NCBI GenBank assembly: GCA_905478335.1
Contig: CAJQIC010000015.1
Span: forward strand, 1 to 64,000
DNA from: an uncultured Bacteroidia bacterium
Lineage (GTDB): Bacteria > Bacteroidota > Bacteroidia > NS11-12g > UBA9320
DNA: 64,000 bases
Direction: 5' to 3'
In this document: positions 50,928 through 60,431 of the stretch, in pieces
How the letters are laid out: every line of letters starts with the position of its first letter
How positions within the stretch are numbered: position 1 is the first letter of the stretch
Notes under the pieces: generated by a model
What the model saw: only the letters and a program-made list of their open reading frames with translations
Told to the model about the DNA's origin: nothing
Database searches by the model: none
Program-made: the position numbers and the translations under genes

Positions 50928-53891
50928 TTATCTGTTGATAGGTAGTTTAACAATAACGGCAGTTCCTGGATTTTTACCACCATTTACCGGGCTTAAAATC
51001 TTTAATGTACAAGGTTTGTTATACTGCTTCGACAGAATATCTAACCTGTCATTTATATTTTCAAGTGCTACGGAATGATGTTGATCGTGCAGATCTTCTG
51101 TAAATCCCACACCAGAATCGACAATTTTGCACACCAGATGGCCATCAAACAACTCAAATGAAACAGATATCTTTCCCTCGTTTAAAGGCGCTATTCCATG
51201 AATGACGGCATTCTCAACTATGGGCTGTAGTATCATTGGTGGAATCTGAATATTAAGGTTTTCATCCACTAAGTTATTAATTTCATAATCAAAAACCTGG
51301 TCGTATCGGTTACGCATAAGCTCCAGATACAAGGTTAATATCTCTGCCTCGTCTTCTAGTGGTATTAAGGGTTTATTGCTTTCTAGAATCTTACGCAAAA
51401 GCTTTGAAAACTTGCCTATGAAGCCATTGGCTTCCTTCATTTTACCCTGACCGTAATACCCTTTGATTGTGTTTAAAGAGTTGAATAAGAAATGCGGGTT
51501 CATTTGCATAATACCGGCTTTCTGTTCTGCAACCAAGTACGCTTTTTCCAGTTGGAGTTTATCAATTTTTATTTCGGACAATCGGTTTTGCAAGGTTAAT
51601 TTTTCACGCCACGCCCGTAGCCTATTTTTTGTTACTAACCAGGTTAATCCTAAGACAGTTAAAACACTCAAAATGCGAAACCACCACAGACTCCAGAACG
51701 GTTTAAGCACTGTAAACTCAAAAAACACTGTTTTACTAATCATGCCTGTTTTGTGTATAGCGCGTAAGTTAAAGCGGTACGTGCCAGGCTCGAGGTTTTC
51801 GAATTGTATACCTCTATCCTGTGTTGTATGCCATGTTTCTTGCAAACCTTCGAGTGTATATTGATAGTCGACTTGTTGCAAGTGCTTGTATGTCACCGTA
51901 TTAAAATCAAATCGAATGGTGTTCTCATTGTGTTTCAAAACTATATTGGAGTCATTTGGGCCAAACAGTGTAGGCCCAACGGTGGCACTAGTTAACTTAG
52001 GTGTAATTGGATTTGAAATGAACGGTTGCGAGCGTAAATCGTACGTCATCAAACCAAGGTTAGTAGCCATATAGATAACATCTTGTCTCCGTACGATGTC
52101 AAATACCGTAGTAGGCCGAAGACCAATGTGTGCACCGAATCTGATCGCAGAGGTATCAAACGAAACGTCTGGCACTAAGTCTAAACCTTCACTAGTCCCA
52201 ATCCACAATTGCCCAGAAGGATCCAAATCAAACCCCACGCAGGTGTTGGAAGAAAGGTTTTCTTTGACCGTATATCTCTTCACCTCAGATGTACCTTTAA
52301 TCACAATAACACCTTCCCCTCTAGTTGCTACATAAATCAACTTCCTTTGGTTGTCAAAAGCAATGTCGTTTATATAGGCATTTAACCCCTTTATATTTTT
52401 ACCGAGATCAATTGAAATGCCTTCATTTTCTACAAAGAGTCCATGATCTGTACCCATATACAGGTTCCCGTTTTCATCCCTACAAAGCGTCGACGTTCTG
52501 TGTGGAACGGTAATATTCTCTAATAAAACTGGATTTATGGTTCCTAGTTCTTCCCGGTCCTTTGTCATCGAACTATAAAAGTCTGCTTTGGGAATTTTGT
52601 AGGTTCGATTACTAGCCAGTGTAACCCAGTTCGAATCAATCAACAAGTCGTTAAGAAGCATCCGTAAATACTTCTTCTTTTTTAATGAGTCGATGTAGGT
52701 AAGGTAAGTCTTTGACGATACCAAATATTCACCCTTGCGGTTTTGTTTGATTTGAGTTACGGGCTCATTTGTTGGCGTAACAATTGGATCGTTGATGACC
52801 TTGCCTTGCTCAAACACCCCATAACTTCCGTTTCTATAACCTAGCCAAATAGCGCCTGATGCATCATCGTAAAGTCTGCTAACCTGATTGAGCGCTAGTC
52901 CAGATTCTGTTGTATAAATCTTCGTCTTGGGAGACGACGAAAAATAGACGCCATCGCCTACTGTAGAAATCCATAGATTACCTTCATCGTCGTTCACAAT
53001 GGCTGAAACGACAGACCCGTCAAGCATCCTTAATTGTTCTGTGTTTTGAAAATCTGTAAAAGGAATGTAAGCCCCGGTTCTGGTACCAACCTCTAACCCC
53101 TCATTGCCGTGTGATAAAGATGTAACCTCAACATTGTCAGGGAATTGGCCAGCGAAATACATACTGTCGGTATAATAATACAACAAGTCTCCAACGGCTA
53201 TATAGCACGTATCCGCTTGAATCGTTGTTCGGGCATAGTGTCCTTCTCTTTGGAAACTTTCAATTAATATGGCCTGTCCATCCTGTAACAAATAAACGCC
53301 TTTCGATCCAAGTGCCAACAATTCATTTTTTTTGTTGGTCCACACCTGATATACCGATTGTATATCGTATTGAGTAGCTTTAAAATTAGAATCAAGCACA
53401 AACACTCCTCTAGTTAATGTGGACAGTGCAATGTCTCCATTTGGCATTTCCCATATTGAAGTCAAATGCGAATTTATATTGAGCTCAGCCAGCGCTGATA
53501 AATTCTTTGAACTGTATAATTCGTGGTCCTTGTAAAACGATACTTCACCATTCTGTGAGAGGAACCATAATCTGTTCCTTGAATCAACAAACATGTCAAA
53601 GACTTCATTGGCGGTTAAATCACGACGGTTGTCAAAATTTTTAAAGTCATACCCATCAAAGACAGAAACGCCAGCATCTGTGCCAAACCACATGTGTCCA
53701 TGGTGGTCTTGTAACATGCAAAATACTTTATCTGAGGCTAGTCCGTTAACTGTTTCAATTTTCTGAAAATAGGGCTGTTGCGCCTGGGCGACGTACAAAA
53801 CAATTGATAACCAAAACGTGACTAATGTCCTCACTTCTCCAAATTTACTTCGAGAAAGTGAGTTTCGCTTCGACTTTTCGCCTGAATACAT
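50928..53891 (-). CDS. Propeller-type LytS sensor histidine kinase
   Basis: A 987-residue membrane kinase. A signal/anchor (about 25-38) is followed by a long periplasmic sensor of two-component-regulator propeller repeats (about 40-640), for example VFCMLQDHHGHMWFGTDAGVSVFDG. A Y_Y_Y domain follows (about 690-750, YQYTLEGLQETWHTTQDRG). One transmembrane helix is near 770. The His_kinase (LytS/YehU) domain begins MQMNPHFLFNSLNTIKGYY with His at about 800, followed by the ATPase part (QPIVENAVIHG, DSGVGF). ATG 53891 is preferred over TTG 53894. It senses an external signal, often oligosaccharides in this group, and signals to the adjacent LytTR regulator. Confidence 0.93.
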   Translation of the reverse strand: MYSGEKSKRNSLSRSKFGEVRTLVTFWLSIVLYVAQAQQPYFQKIETVNGLASDKVFCMLQDHHGHMWFGTDAGVSVFDGYDFKNFDNRRDLTANEVFDMFVDSRNRLWFLSQNGEVSFYKDHELYSSKNLSALAELNINSHLTSIWEMPNGDIALSTLTRGVFVLDSNFKATQYDIQSVYQVWTNKKNELLALGSKGVYLLQDGQAILIESFQREGHYARTTIQADTCYIAVGDLLYYYTDSMYFAGQFPDNVEVTSLSHGNEGLEVGTRTGAYIPFTDFQNTEQLRMLDGSVVSAIVNDDEGNLWISTVGDGVYFSSSPKTKIYTTESGLALNQVSRLYDDASGAIWLGYRNGSYGVFEQGKVINDPIVTPTNEPVTQIKQNRKGEYLVSSKTYLTYIDSLKKKKYLRMLLNDLLIDSNWVTLASNRTYKIPKADFYSSMTKDREELGTINPVLLENITVPHRTSTLCRDENGNLYMGTDHGLFVENEGISIDLGKNIKGLNAYINDIAFDNQRKLIYVATRGEGVIVIKGTSEVKRYTVKENLSSNTCVGFDLDPSGQLWIGTSEGLDLVPDVSFDTSAIRFGAHIGLRPTTVFDIVRRQDVIYMATNLGLMTYDLRSQPFISNPITPKLTSATVGPTLFGPNDSNIVLKHNENTIRFDFNTVTYKHLQQVDYQYTLEGLQETWHTTQDRGIQFENLEPGTYRFNLRAIHKTGMISKTVFFEFTVLKPFWSLWWFRILSVLTVLGLTWLVTKNRLRAWREKLTLQNRLSEIKIDKLQLEKAYLVAEQKAGIMQMNPHFLFNSLNTIKGYYGQGKMKEANGFIGKFSKLLRKILESNKPLIPLEDEAEILTLYLELMRNRYDQVFDYEINNLVDENLNIQIPPMILQPIVENAVIHGIAPLNEGKISVSFELFDGHLVCKIVDSGVGFTEDLHDQHHSVALENINDRLDILSKQYNKPCTLKILSPVNGGKNPGTAVIVKLPINR

Positions 53892-53930
53892 CAAAGGACA
53901 ATACGCTTATCCTCCAAATAGCGCACTAAC

Positions 53931-53961
53931 TCATTAAATCAGTTCAATCATCATTTAATCA
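53931..53961 (-). repeat. Two 11-bp direct repeats 20 bp apart
   Basis: TCATTAAATCA and TCATTTAATCA differ at one position and start exactly 20 bp apart. On the minus strand they lie at about -20 to -50 of the kinase promoter, the placement and spacing expected of a LytTR activator site. Confidence 0.5.
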
Positions 53962-53971
53962 ACAAGAGATA

Positions 53972-54085
53972 ATGAAAAATTTAAATATTTGTGTCGCTAA
54001 AACCAATGCACAAGATACTTGGGCAAATTCTCCTAACTACAACTGGATATCCGATCATAAGGAGATTAGGCCGATACTAATGTGA
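53972..54085 (+). CDS. Possible 37-residue small peptide
   Basis: ATG at 53972 opens a 37-codon frame (MKNLNICVAKTNAQDTW, then polar residues) to TGA at 54083. It has no signal peptide, no promoter box of its own and no known relative that I recognise. It is reported because it lies in an otherwise empty region next to a strong fold. Confidence 0.15.
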   Translation: MKNLNICVAKTNAQDTWANSPNYNWISDHKEIRPILM

Positions 54086-54107
54086 TTGAAAACTATTAAG
54101 CCAACTC

Positions 54108-54174
54108 AATCCGGCACTTCACTTCTGCTCTATCTGGTGAAACAAACAAATTGTTTCGCCAGAGAGCCCGGATT
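54108..54174. other. Nested RNA-type fold, possible ncRNA or attenuator
   Basis: A 13-bp inner stem pairs TCTGGTGAAACAA (54133-54145) with TTGTTTCGCCAGA (54151-54163), including one G-U type pair, around a 5-base loop. It continues through GCTC/GAGC (54127-54130 with 54164-54167), then after a 12-base one-sided bulge through AATCCGG/CCGGATT (54108-54114 with 54168-54174). No T-run follows on either strand, so it is not a plain terminator. Confidence 0.4.
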
Positions 54175-54286
54175 TAGCTCTTACTGTATAACACCCATCC
54201 AATAAACAATAACATAGTAATCAGGAGTTATTTAAAATGGTTACGGTCTGTTAAGACCTAGTCAGAAATTCGAGGGCAACAACGCG

Positions 54287-55291
54287 CTAAGGCAATCGCT
54301 TATGCATGACACGAAACCACAACGGCGGCACCAAGCTCAACAACATCATTCCGGGATAACCTGAAGGCAATTGTGATGCCTTTTCTTTGCTCTCTAGAAG
54401 CGGATATTTAAGTAATGTATTGGCGTGATGATGTGAATGCCTTGTTAATTCAAATAGTAGCGTTCGACCTAAGAGATGGTCCGAATTCCATGAATGCATG
54501 TCTTGAACACGTTCGTACGATGCCTTGGATATCTTTTTTCTGGTCAGTCCATAATGTTCTATGTAATTGATTGTCTCAAGTAATAGAATACCAATGAGAC
54601 AGACCAATAAGTATATACCTAAAACAGCCATACCAAATGCAATCCACACAACAGCAATAAAAGTAATTTGTATCAATGCATATTTAACCATCGCATTTTG
54701 CATCGACCACACTGGAAGGTTTAAGCGAATAAGTCGATTTTTTTCCAAGTTCATCGCTGATCTATACGAATCAATTATCACCCGAATCCAAAACCAATAA
54801 ACCGTTTCTCCTTTTCTGGCGGTTGCCGGATCTTCATAGGTGCCTACGCGCTTATGGTGGCCCCGATTGTGTTCTATAAAGAAGTGTGTATATTGTGTTG
54901 TAGACAAAAGCATTTGAGCCAGAAACTGATCAAACTTGCGCATTCTGTGGCCCAATTCGTGGGCCATGTTTATACCGAAAATGCCGCATAAAAGACCCAT
55001 TGCCGTAATCTTTCCAACTAAAGACGCCATGTTTGTTTCAGTACCAATGGTGGCTAAAAACAAGACAAAAAGTGCTATGTAAACTGGCGCGAGTACATAT
55101 AAGATTAGGTCAAAAAGCACAAGACTCTTCAGCTTGTTTGACGACTTTGATGGTGGGATAATCAATTCAGACAGAGGTATAATCGCAAAACTAAATATCA
55201 ATAAATAATATGTTTCGATACCTGACCCCGTTATGGAGAGGTAGCCCAAAAAAATGAAAACAAAAGAAGTGCAATACTTTAAAACAGACAT
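54287..55291 (-). CDS. AlkB-type membrane di-iron monooxygenase
   Basis: A 334-residue integral membrane protein with about six hydrophobic segments and the histidine boxes of alkane 1-monooxygenases: HELGHR, EHNRGHHKR, the NYIEHYGL signature and LTRHSHHHA. In AlkB the last box is usually RHSDHH; here it reads RHSHHH. The enzyme hydroxylates terminal carbons of alkanes or fatty-acyl chains. No rubredoxin gene is in the window, so the electron donor lies elsewhere, and the substrate could also be a lipid. The ATG follows an exact -7 box by 5 nt, so the mRNA may be leaderless. Confidence 0.85.
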   Translation of the reverse strand: MSVLKYCTSFVFIFLGYLSITGSGIETYYLLIFSFAIIPLSELIIPPSKSSNKLKSLVLFDLILYVLAPVYIALFVLFLATIGTETNMASLVGKITAMGLLCGIFGINMAHELGHRMRKFDQFLAQMLLSTTQYTHFFIEHNRGHHKRVGTYEDPATARKGETVYWFWIRVIIDSYRSAMNLEKNRLIRLNLPVWSMQNAMVKYALIQITFIAVVWIAFGMAVLGIYLLVCLIGILLLETINYIEHYGLTRKKISKASYERVQDMHSWNSDHLLGRTLLFELTRHSHHHANTLLKYPLLESKEKASQLPSGYPGMMLLSLVPPLWFRVMHKRLP

Positions 55292-55296
55292 CTAGT

Positions 55297-55326
55297 CAAA
55301 AATACAAATAGGCATGAAACCACCAA
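55297..55326 (-). promoter_or_regulatory. Promoter of the AlkB-type gene
   Basis: On the minus strand, TTG (55326-55324) is 19 bp upstream of TATTTTTG (55304-55297), an exact -7 match. ACTAG then separates it from the ATG at 55291. Confidence 0.65.
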
Positions 55327-55336
55327 TAATAAGCCA

Positions 55337-55945
55337 TTATTTGACCTTAACCTCTAATACCTTAGTACCTTCAACAAAACCTTCAAGAAGATCTCCTTTC
55401 TGCACTGGACCAACTCCTTCAGGTGTGCCGGTAAAAATTTGATCCCCGATTTTTAAGGTAAAGTATTGAGACGTATGGTCGATAATTTCATCGATTGAAA
55501 ACAACATAGCTGATGTATTTCCACTTTGAACCACTTGTCCATTTTTTTTGAGCTCGAATGACAGATTAGCCATGTCAAAATCTTTCACAGGTAACCACTT
55601 TCCGCAAACAGCACTGCTATCGAAACCTTTGGCCTTTTCCCAGGGTAATCCCTTTTCCTTCAATTTAGCTTGAAGGTCTCGTGCAGTAAAATCTATGCCT
55701 ACGGTAAATTCTGCATAGTATTTGTGTGCGAATTTGCTTTGAATGCGCTTCCCTAGTCTATTTAATTTAACAACGATTTCTGCCTCATAATGCACATCTG
55801 AAGAAAAGTCTGGAATATAAAAGGCGTCCCGTTGCCGTAAAATCGCAGAGTCCGGCTTCATGAAGATAACTGGTTCGTCTGGTACTTTATTACCCAGTTC
55901 TTGTGCATGCTTCCTATAATTTCTCCCTATACAAATTATCTTCAT
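55337..55945 (-). CDS. Fumarylacetoacetate hydrolase-family protein
   Basis: A 202-residue FAH-fold enzyme of the acylpyruvate hydrolase (YcgM) length class. Motifs are CIGRNYRKHAQELGNKVPDEPVIFMKP, DVHYEAEIVVKL (metal-binding Glu residues), TVGIDFTARDLQ, and the C-terminal GDQIFTGTPEGVGPVQKGD. It cleaves C-C bonds in keto-enol acids using Mg or Mn. The exact substrate cannot be read, and oxaloacetate or acylpyruvates are common. It overlaps the TolC gene by 4 bp, an odd partner for an efflux operon. Confidence 0.9.
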   Translation of the reverse strand: MKIICIGRNYRKHAQELGNKVPDEPVIFMKPDSAILRQRDAFYIPDFSSDVHYEAEIVVKLNRLGKRIQSKFAHKYYAEFTVGIDFTARDLQAKLKEKGLPWEKAKGFDSSAVCGKWLPVKDFDMANLSFELKKNGQVVQSGNTSAMLFSIDEIIDHTSQYFTLKIGDQIFTGTPEGVGPVQKGDLLEGFVEGTKVLEVKVK

Positions 55946-57291
55946 TTTACCAATGTTCCGTTTAATCGAAGCAACTGATACTCCGCTTTTTTCAAATTAT
56001 ACTTTGCCGCATTAATACGATTTTTAGACGAAAGTAAACTCAACTGAATTTGTCGATATTCTACAGAAGTAATTTGACCAAGTTTCAATTGGTCGTTGGC
56101 TCTATCAAGGCTTAGCTGCGCCGTTTCTACATTAGCCGTTTCTTTTTTGAGCACGGTCTCGTATAATTTATAGTTGCTCCAATAATCATTCACCTCTTTT
56201 TCTACCAATCCTTCGTTTTGCCGTTTTACTACTTGGCTTTTTTCCATTTCAATCGCAGCATTGTCCATGGCGATTTTTGTCCTCCCACCTGAGAAAATAG
56301 GAACACTGATAGATATCCCTCCAGCAAAGCCAACATTACTTTGCTCTAAAACAATACCTGCTCCGTTCCGCGATGAGTTAAGTCCATAACTGCTGTTTAG
56401 CAAAATCTTGGGGTACAAATTTGCCGTTGCTAACTTTTGGTCAATGTTGGCAATGTTTTCTTGAATGCCAGCCATCACCAATAATGTACTATTGAGTTTG
56501 GCACGCGTCAACACCTCATCGAACACGAAATCGGTAAAAAAGGTCACTTCCCTATCGAGGTTAATGTCGGTGTTAATCTGATTACCCATCAGGTAGTTTA
56601 ATTGCCGTTTTAACGCCCCTGCACTGTTTAAGGCAGTCAACAAATTGACACTATCTGCATTAAGGTCAACCTTTGCTGTGTATACCTGTAACGTACTACC
56701 ACTTCCGTAAGATTTGGCGAGTTCTGCACCTTTCAATCTTGTTTGTGAAATTTCGACGGTTTCTTCAAGTGCAGTTATATCTGCTTGAATTTTAGCCAAA
56801 TCTAGATATACCCCTATGGTAGCGATTACTGCATTTTCTATAGTTAATCGAAGTTGAGCTTCAGATAAGTCTTGGGCATATTTTAATTTTTCGAAGGTTC
56901 GAATATTGGCGAACCCATTGAACACCGTGTAGTTTAATGCAATGGATCCATTATAACTCGTGGACTGAGCACCATCGACATTAGTAGGTGGGATGCCCCC
57001 TGCAAATTCTAACTTTGTATTGTTGTTACTGTAGTTAGCACCACCGTTAGCGGAGATAGTTGGTAACAATCCCGCATTTCCTTTGGTGGCAGCATTTTCA
57101 GTTGCTGTTTGGGTTAAACTTGCTAACGATACGTCAAAGTTATTGGTTAATACATGTGTAATACACTTCTCTAAAGTGAGTTGTCCATCACCCTCCCAAC
57201 GCTCCATTCTACTCACCGAGTTTTGGCCGTAAACAGAGACACTCGATAGTATGACACAGGCCAATATGGATATTAAACTATTCGCCTTCAT
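55942..57291 (-). CDS. TolC-family outer-membrane efflux channel
   Basis: A 449-residue protein with a signal peptide (to about residue 22) and two long antiparallel coiled-coil helical repeats of the TolC type. Examples are LEETVEISQTRLKGAELAKSYGSGSTLQVYTAKVDL and LDRANDQLKLGQITSVEYRQIQLSLL. These trimerise into the exit duct for an RND pump. It overlaps the RND gene by 14 bp, so channel, pump and adaptor form one operon. Confidence 0.93.
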   Translation of the reverse strand: MKANSLISILACVILSSVSVYGQNSVSRMERWEGDGQLTLEKCITHVLTNNFDVSLASLTQTATENAATKGNAGLLPTISANGGANYSNNNTKLEFAGGIPPTNVDGAQSTSYNGSIALNYTVFNGFANIRTFEKLKYAQDLSEAQLRLTIENAVIATIGVYLDLAKIQADITALEETVEISQTRLKGAELAKSYGSGSTLQVYTAKVDLNADSVNLLTALNSAGALKRQLNYLMGNQINTDINLDREVTFFTDFVFDEVLTRAKLNSTLLVMAGIQENIANIDQKLATANLYPKILLNSSYGLNSSRNGAGIVLEQSNVGFAGGISISVPIFSGGRTKIAMDNAAIEMEKSQVVKRQNEGLVEKEVNDYWSNYKLYETVLKKETANVETAQLSLDRANDQLKLGQITSVEYRQIQLSLLSSKNRINAAKYNLKKAEYQLLRLNGTLVK

Positions 57292-60200
57292 TGTCGACTT
57301 TTAATTCTCTAATAGCTGGCTCAACGGCTTCATGTGATACGACTTGCCCATACCAAAAATGTCTCCACCACACACGTATATGATTTAAGACCAACAAGAT
57401 CACCGGCAACACAATGAGCGTTAACACGGTAGCAATTCCAATTCCATAAGCCACTGCAATAGCCATTGGCTTTAAAAATTGAGCTTGAAAACTTCTTTCA
57501 AACAATAACGGCGCAAGACCTGCGATAGTAGTTGCAGAAGTCAAGAATATGGCTCTAAAGCGCATATATCCTGCCTGGAACACGGCATCTTTAAATTTCA
57601 TTCCCTCCTTCAAATAGCTGTTTAATTTGGTCACCAATACCAATGAGTCATTTACGATAATTCCAATCAAAGCAACAATGCCTAGAAAAGACAAAATGCT
57701 GAGCTGATTGCTGTGCAAATAATGCCCCCAGGCCACGCCAATTAAACTAAATGGGATGAGTGCGAAAATGGCCAGTGTTTGACCAACACTTCTAAACGTG
57801 AAAATAATCAACGAGATGATGAGAATTAACACAAGAGGTAGGGCTGTTTTTGCCGATTTTTGGGTTTTGTCCGCCTCACGATTTTGCCCCTCATATAAGG
57901 GTGTTACCGAAGGATATTTTTGTAGAATCTGTGTGACATAATTTGTTCGCAAATCTTCTATCACATCTGGAGCACTTATTTGTGGTCCAATTACATCGGC
58001 TTCAACAGTGACTTCTCTTTTGGCGTCTATATGGCTAATGTTCACCACACCACGCTGTTTTGTATACGTTGCCAATTCCTTTAGCGGGTATTCTTCACCA
58101 GATAGTGTTCGAATCCGCATATCCTCCAAATTTTTGACCGATGCCCTATTGGCTTCACCGTATCGAACCCACACTTTAACCTCATCAATTCCACGTTGCA
58201 GGCGTTGCACTTCTTGCCCGAAAAACCCTTGTCGAATTTGGCCCATAATCGCGGCTTCAGAAAGACCCAAGAGGTATGCTTTTTCCTTTAGAGACAACCT
58301 AATTTCTTGTGGTCCTGGTTGTTCATTGACCACAACATCTTTTAGCTCAGAGAATTTATTCATTGCCGCCTTAACTTCTGCTTGAGCCAACGACAATTGC
58401 TCGTTGTCTCTGCCTAAGAGCGTAACGGATACAGGCTTGCCAAATGGATTACCCACCCCAAAAGTTAACTTTTCGGCACCCGCAATGATGCCTACTCTTT
58501 TTCTGATTTCGTTTTCTATTTGATAACTTGGGATGCCTCGTGTTTCTCCTTTTAAAAGGGAAATACTTACTGCACCCACGTTGGTTCCTGGCCCTACTTT
58601 ACGAACGACATTATCTACAATGGCTAAGCCGTCTTCCCTTTTGGCTGTAAAATCATCATTTACAAATTCTACTGCTTCCTCAATTTGTAACAGCTTTTGT
58701 TCGGTGATTTCAGGTCTTGTACCCGCCGGCATGGTGAGTGAAATATCAATATTGTCACGCTCGATAAACGGGAAAAATGTTGCTTTGATAATGCCGCCTT
58801 TAAACGCACCCACAGTAATTATAAGTGCACTGAAAACGACCACCATGGTCAAAAATTTGTTATTTAAACTATACCGTAATACTGGCGCATACACTTTGTC
58901 ACGCAAGTAATACATTAGCTTGTCGGTTGTACGTTCTAGTTTATTCTTTGTCTTTTCTCCCGCTTTTAAGGCCTTGGAATGTGCCATATGGCTGGGTAAT
59001 ATGATTAATGCTTCAATCATTGAAACCAATAAGGTTGCAATCACTACAAATGCCAATTCCGAGAAGAAATCTCCTGCACGACCATCGACCATATAGAAAA
59101 ATGAAAATGCAATAATGGTCGTAAAAACCGCAGACAATACCGCCGTTATTACCTCCATTGTTCCATCAATTGCAGCTCTTAAAGGAGACTTCCCTTTTTC
59201 GTAGTGGTGATAGATGTTTTCGGCAATAACAATGGCGTCATCAACCAAAATACCTAAAACAATAATCATCCCGAAAAGTGAAATTACGTTAATGGTTACA
59301 CCCACATACGCGGCTAACACAATCATACCAAAAAATGATATGGGGATGCCTACTGCCACCCAAAAAGCGATTCTTATGTTGAGGAACAACGCAAGTAAAA
59401 TCAGCACCAATATCATCCCTGTGCCTCCGTTTTTTACAAGCAGGTCTCTACGTTCATTTAGCGTTACACTCCTATCGGAAATTAGTGTGGCGGTAACCTT
59501 GGTATTGACGGCATTAAAGTCTTTAACATAATCTCTAACAAAGGCTGCATTCTGCATTAGGTTTTGGTCGTCCGTGCTGCTCACATTGATTTCGACGCCA
59601 AGCTCTTTATTGATTACACTTTTATTCGGGTTGTCTACCCATTGATCTTTGACATCGGCCAGGTCTCCTAGCCTAACCACTTGACCATCTTTGGTTGCTT
59701 TTACAACAATGTTTTCCAGTTCCCTGGCATAATAGCCTTTGCTACGTCCACGGATAAGTAATTCTTCAGCCTTTGTTTTAATCGTACCACCGGTGATATC
59801 AACATTGCTGCCACTTATAGCCGAAGAGATTTGATTGAAACTGACGTTATACATCCGCATGGCGTCCTCGCTTAACGCGACTTCAATCTCTTCTTGAGGA
59901 AAACCACTTAGTGCTACTTTAGAGATCCCCTCTTGACTTAATAAGTCGGTTTCTACCTGCCGCGCAAACTCTTTAAGGGTTTTTAGATCAATGTTTTTAC
60001 CCGTTAATGCAAATGTTGCTGTTGCATTTACATTCTCCTTTAAAACTACAATTGGTTTTTCTAAGCCTACGGGAAATGAATTAATGGCATTGACAGAATT
60101 TTTGACATCTTCTAAGGCAACATTGGTTTTGTATCCTTTTTCGACCTCTACTGTTATCGTGGCGGCATTCTCTTGACTTTTTGATGTAACACGTTCAACC

Positions 60201-60430
60201 CCTGAAACACCCTTTAGTTTTTCCTCAATCTTTACTACAACACCTTCTTCAATTTCTTCTGGTGATGCCCCTGGATAGACCAGTTGAATATTTACGATTC
60301 GATTGGGTACTATAGGGAAAAAACTAGCATTCAGTTTGAAGTAGGATGCAAAACCAAAAACAATCATCAGCACCATCAACACATTGGCTGTGATTGGGTA
60401 CTTAATAAAAAATGAGATGATTTTTCGCAC
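57278..60430 (-). CDS. RND-family efflux pump, inner-membrane component
   Basis: A 1050-residue AcrB-type transporter with twelve transmembrane segments and two large periplasmic loops. Typical blocks are the N-terminal YPITANVLMVLMIVFG, VYPGASPEEIEEGVVVKIE, and the proton-relay helix region near LVDDAIVIAENIYHHYEKG. The start is GTG 60430, one base after the adaptor stop. Substrates cannot be deduced; this group often exports hydrophobic compounds. With an AlkB-type hydroxylase nearby, removal of hydrophobic products is a possibility, not shown. Confidence 0.94.
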   Translation of the reverse strand: MRKIISFFIKYPITANVLMVLMIVFGFASYFKLNASFFPIVPNRIVNIQLVYPGASPEEIEEGVVVKIEEKLKGVSGVERVTSKSQENAATITVEVEKGYKTNVALEDVKNSVNAINSFPVGLEKPIVVLKENVNATATFALTGKNIDLKTLKEFARQVETDLLSQEGISKVALSGFPQEEIEVALSEDAMRMYNVSFNQISSAISGSNVDITGGTIKTKAEELLIRGRSKGYYARELENIVVKATKDGQVVRLGDLADVKDQWVDNPNKSVINKELGVEINVSSTDDQNLMQNAAFVRDYVKDFNAVNTKVTATLISDRSVTLNERRDLLVKNGGTGMILVLILLALFLNIRIAFWVAVGIPISFFGMIVLAAYVGVTINVISLFGMIIVLGILVDDAIVIAENIYHHYEKGKSPLRAAIDGTMEVITAVLSAVFTTIIAFSFFYMVDGRAGDFFSELAFVVIATLLVSMIEALIILPSHMAHSKALKAGEKTKNKLERTTDKLMYYLRDKVYAPVLRYSLNNKFLTMVVVFSALIITVGAFKGGIIKATFFPFIERDNIDISLTMPAGTRPEITEQKLLQIEEAVEFVNDDFTAKREDGLAIVDNVVRKVGPGTNVGAVSISLLKGETRGIPSYQIENEIRKRVGIIAGAEKLTFGVGNPFGKPVSVTLLGRDNEQLSLAQAEVKAAMNKFSELKDVVVNEQPGPQEIRLSLKEKAYLLGLSEAAIMGQIRQGFFGQEVQRLQRGIDEVKVWVRYGEANRASVKNLEDMRIRTLSGEEYPLKELATYTKQRGVVNISHIDAKREVTVEADVIGPQISAPDVIEDLRTNYVTQILQKYPSVTPLYEGQNREADKTQKSAKTALPLVLILIISLIIFTFRSVGQTLAIFALIPFSLIGVAWGHYLHSNQLSILSFLGIVALIGIIVNDSLVLVTKLNSYLKEGMKFKDAVFQAGYMRFRAIFLTSATTIAGLAPLLFERSFQAQFLKPMAIAVAYGIGIATVLTLIVLPVILLVLNHIRVWWRHFWYGQVVSHEAVEPAIRELKVDNEGE

Positions 60431-60431
60431 G

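Larger units (their letters stand above)
53895..54286. other. Gene-free region with direct repeats and strong potential fold
   Basis: About 390 bp with no convincing gene. It holds the promoter of the kinase (CTATTTG near 53921-53915 on the minus strand) and the direct repeats TCATTAAATCA (53931-53941) and TCATTTAATCA (53951-53961), exactly 20 bp apart. It also holds a 37-codon open frame (53972-54085), a large hairpin system at 54108-54174, and a small stem GGTCT-GTTA-AGACC (54245-54258). Confidence 0.6.

Noticed and set aside
58008-60176. Long open frames antisense to the RND pump and similar antisense frames elsewhere
   Set aside because: They mirror codon bias of the real genes, have no domains, and lack promoters or plausible starts.
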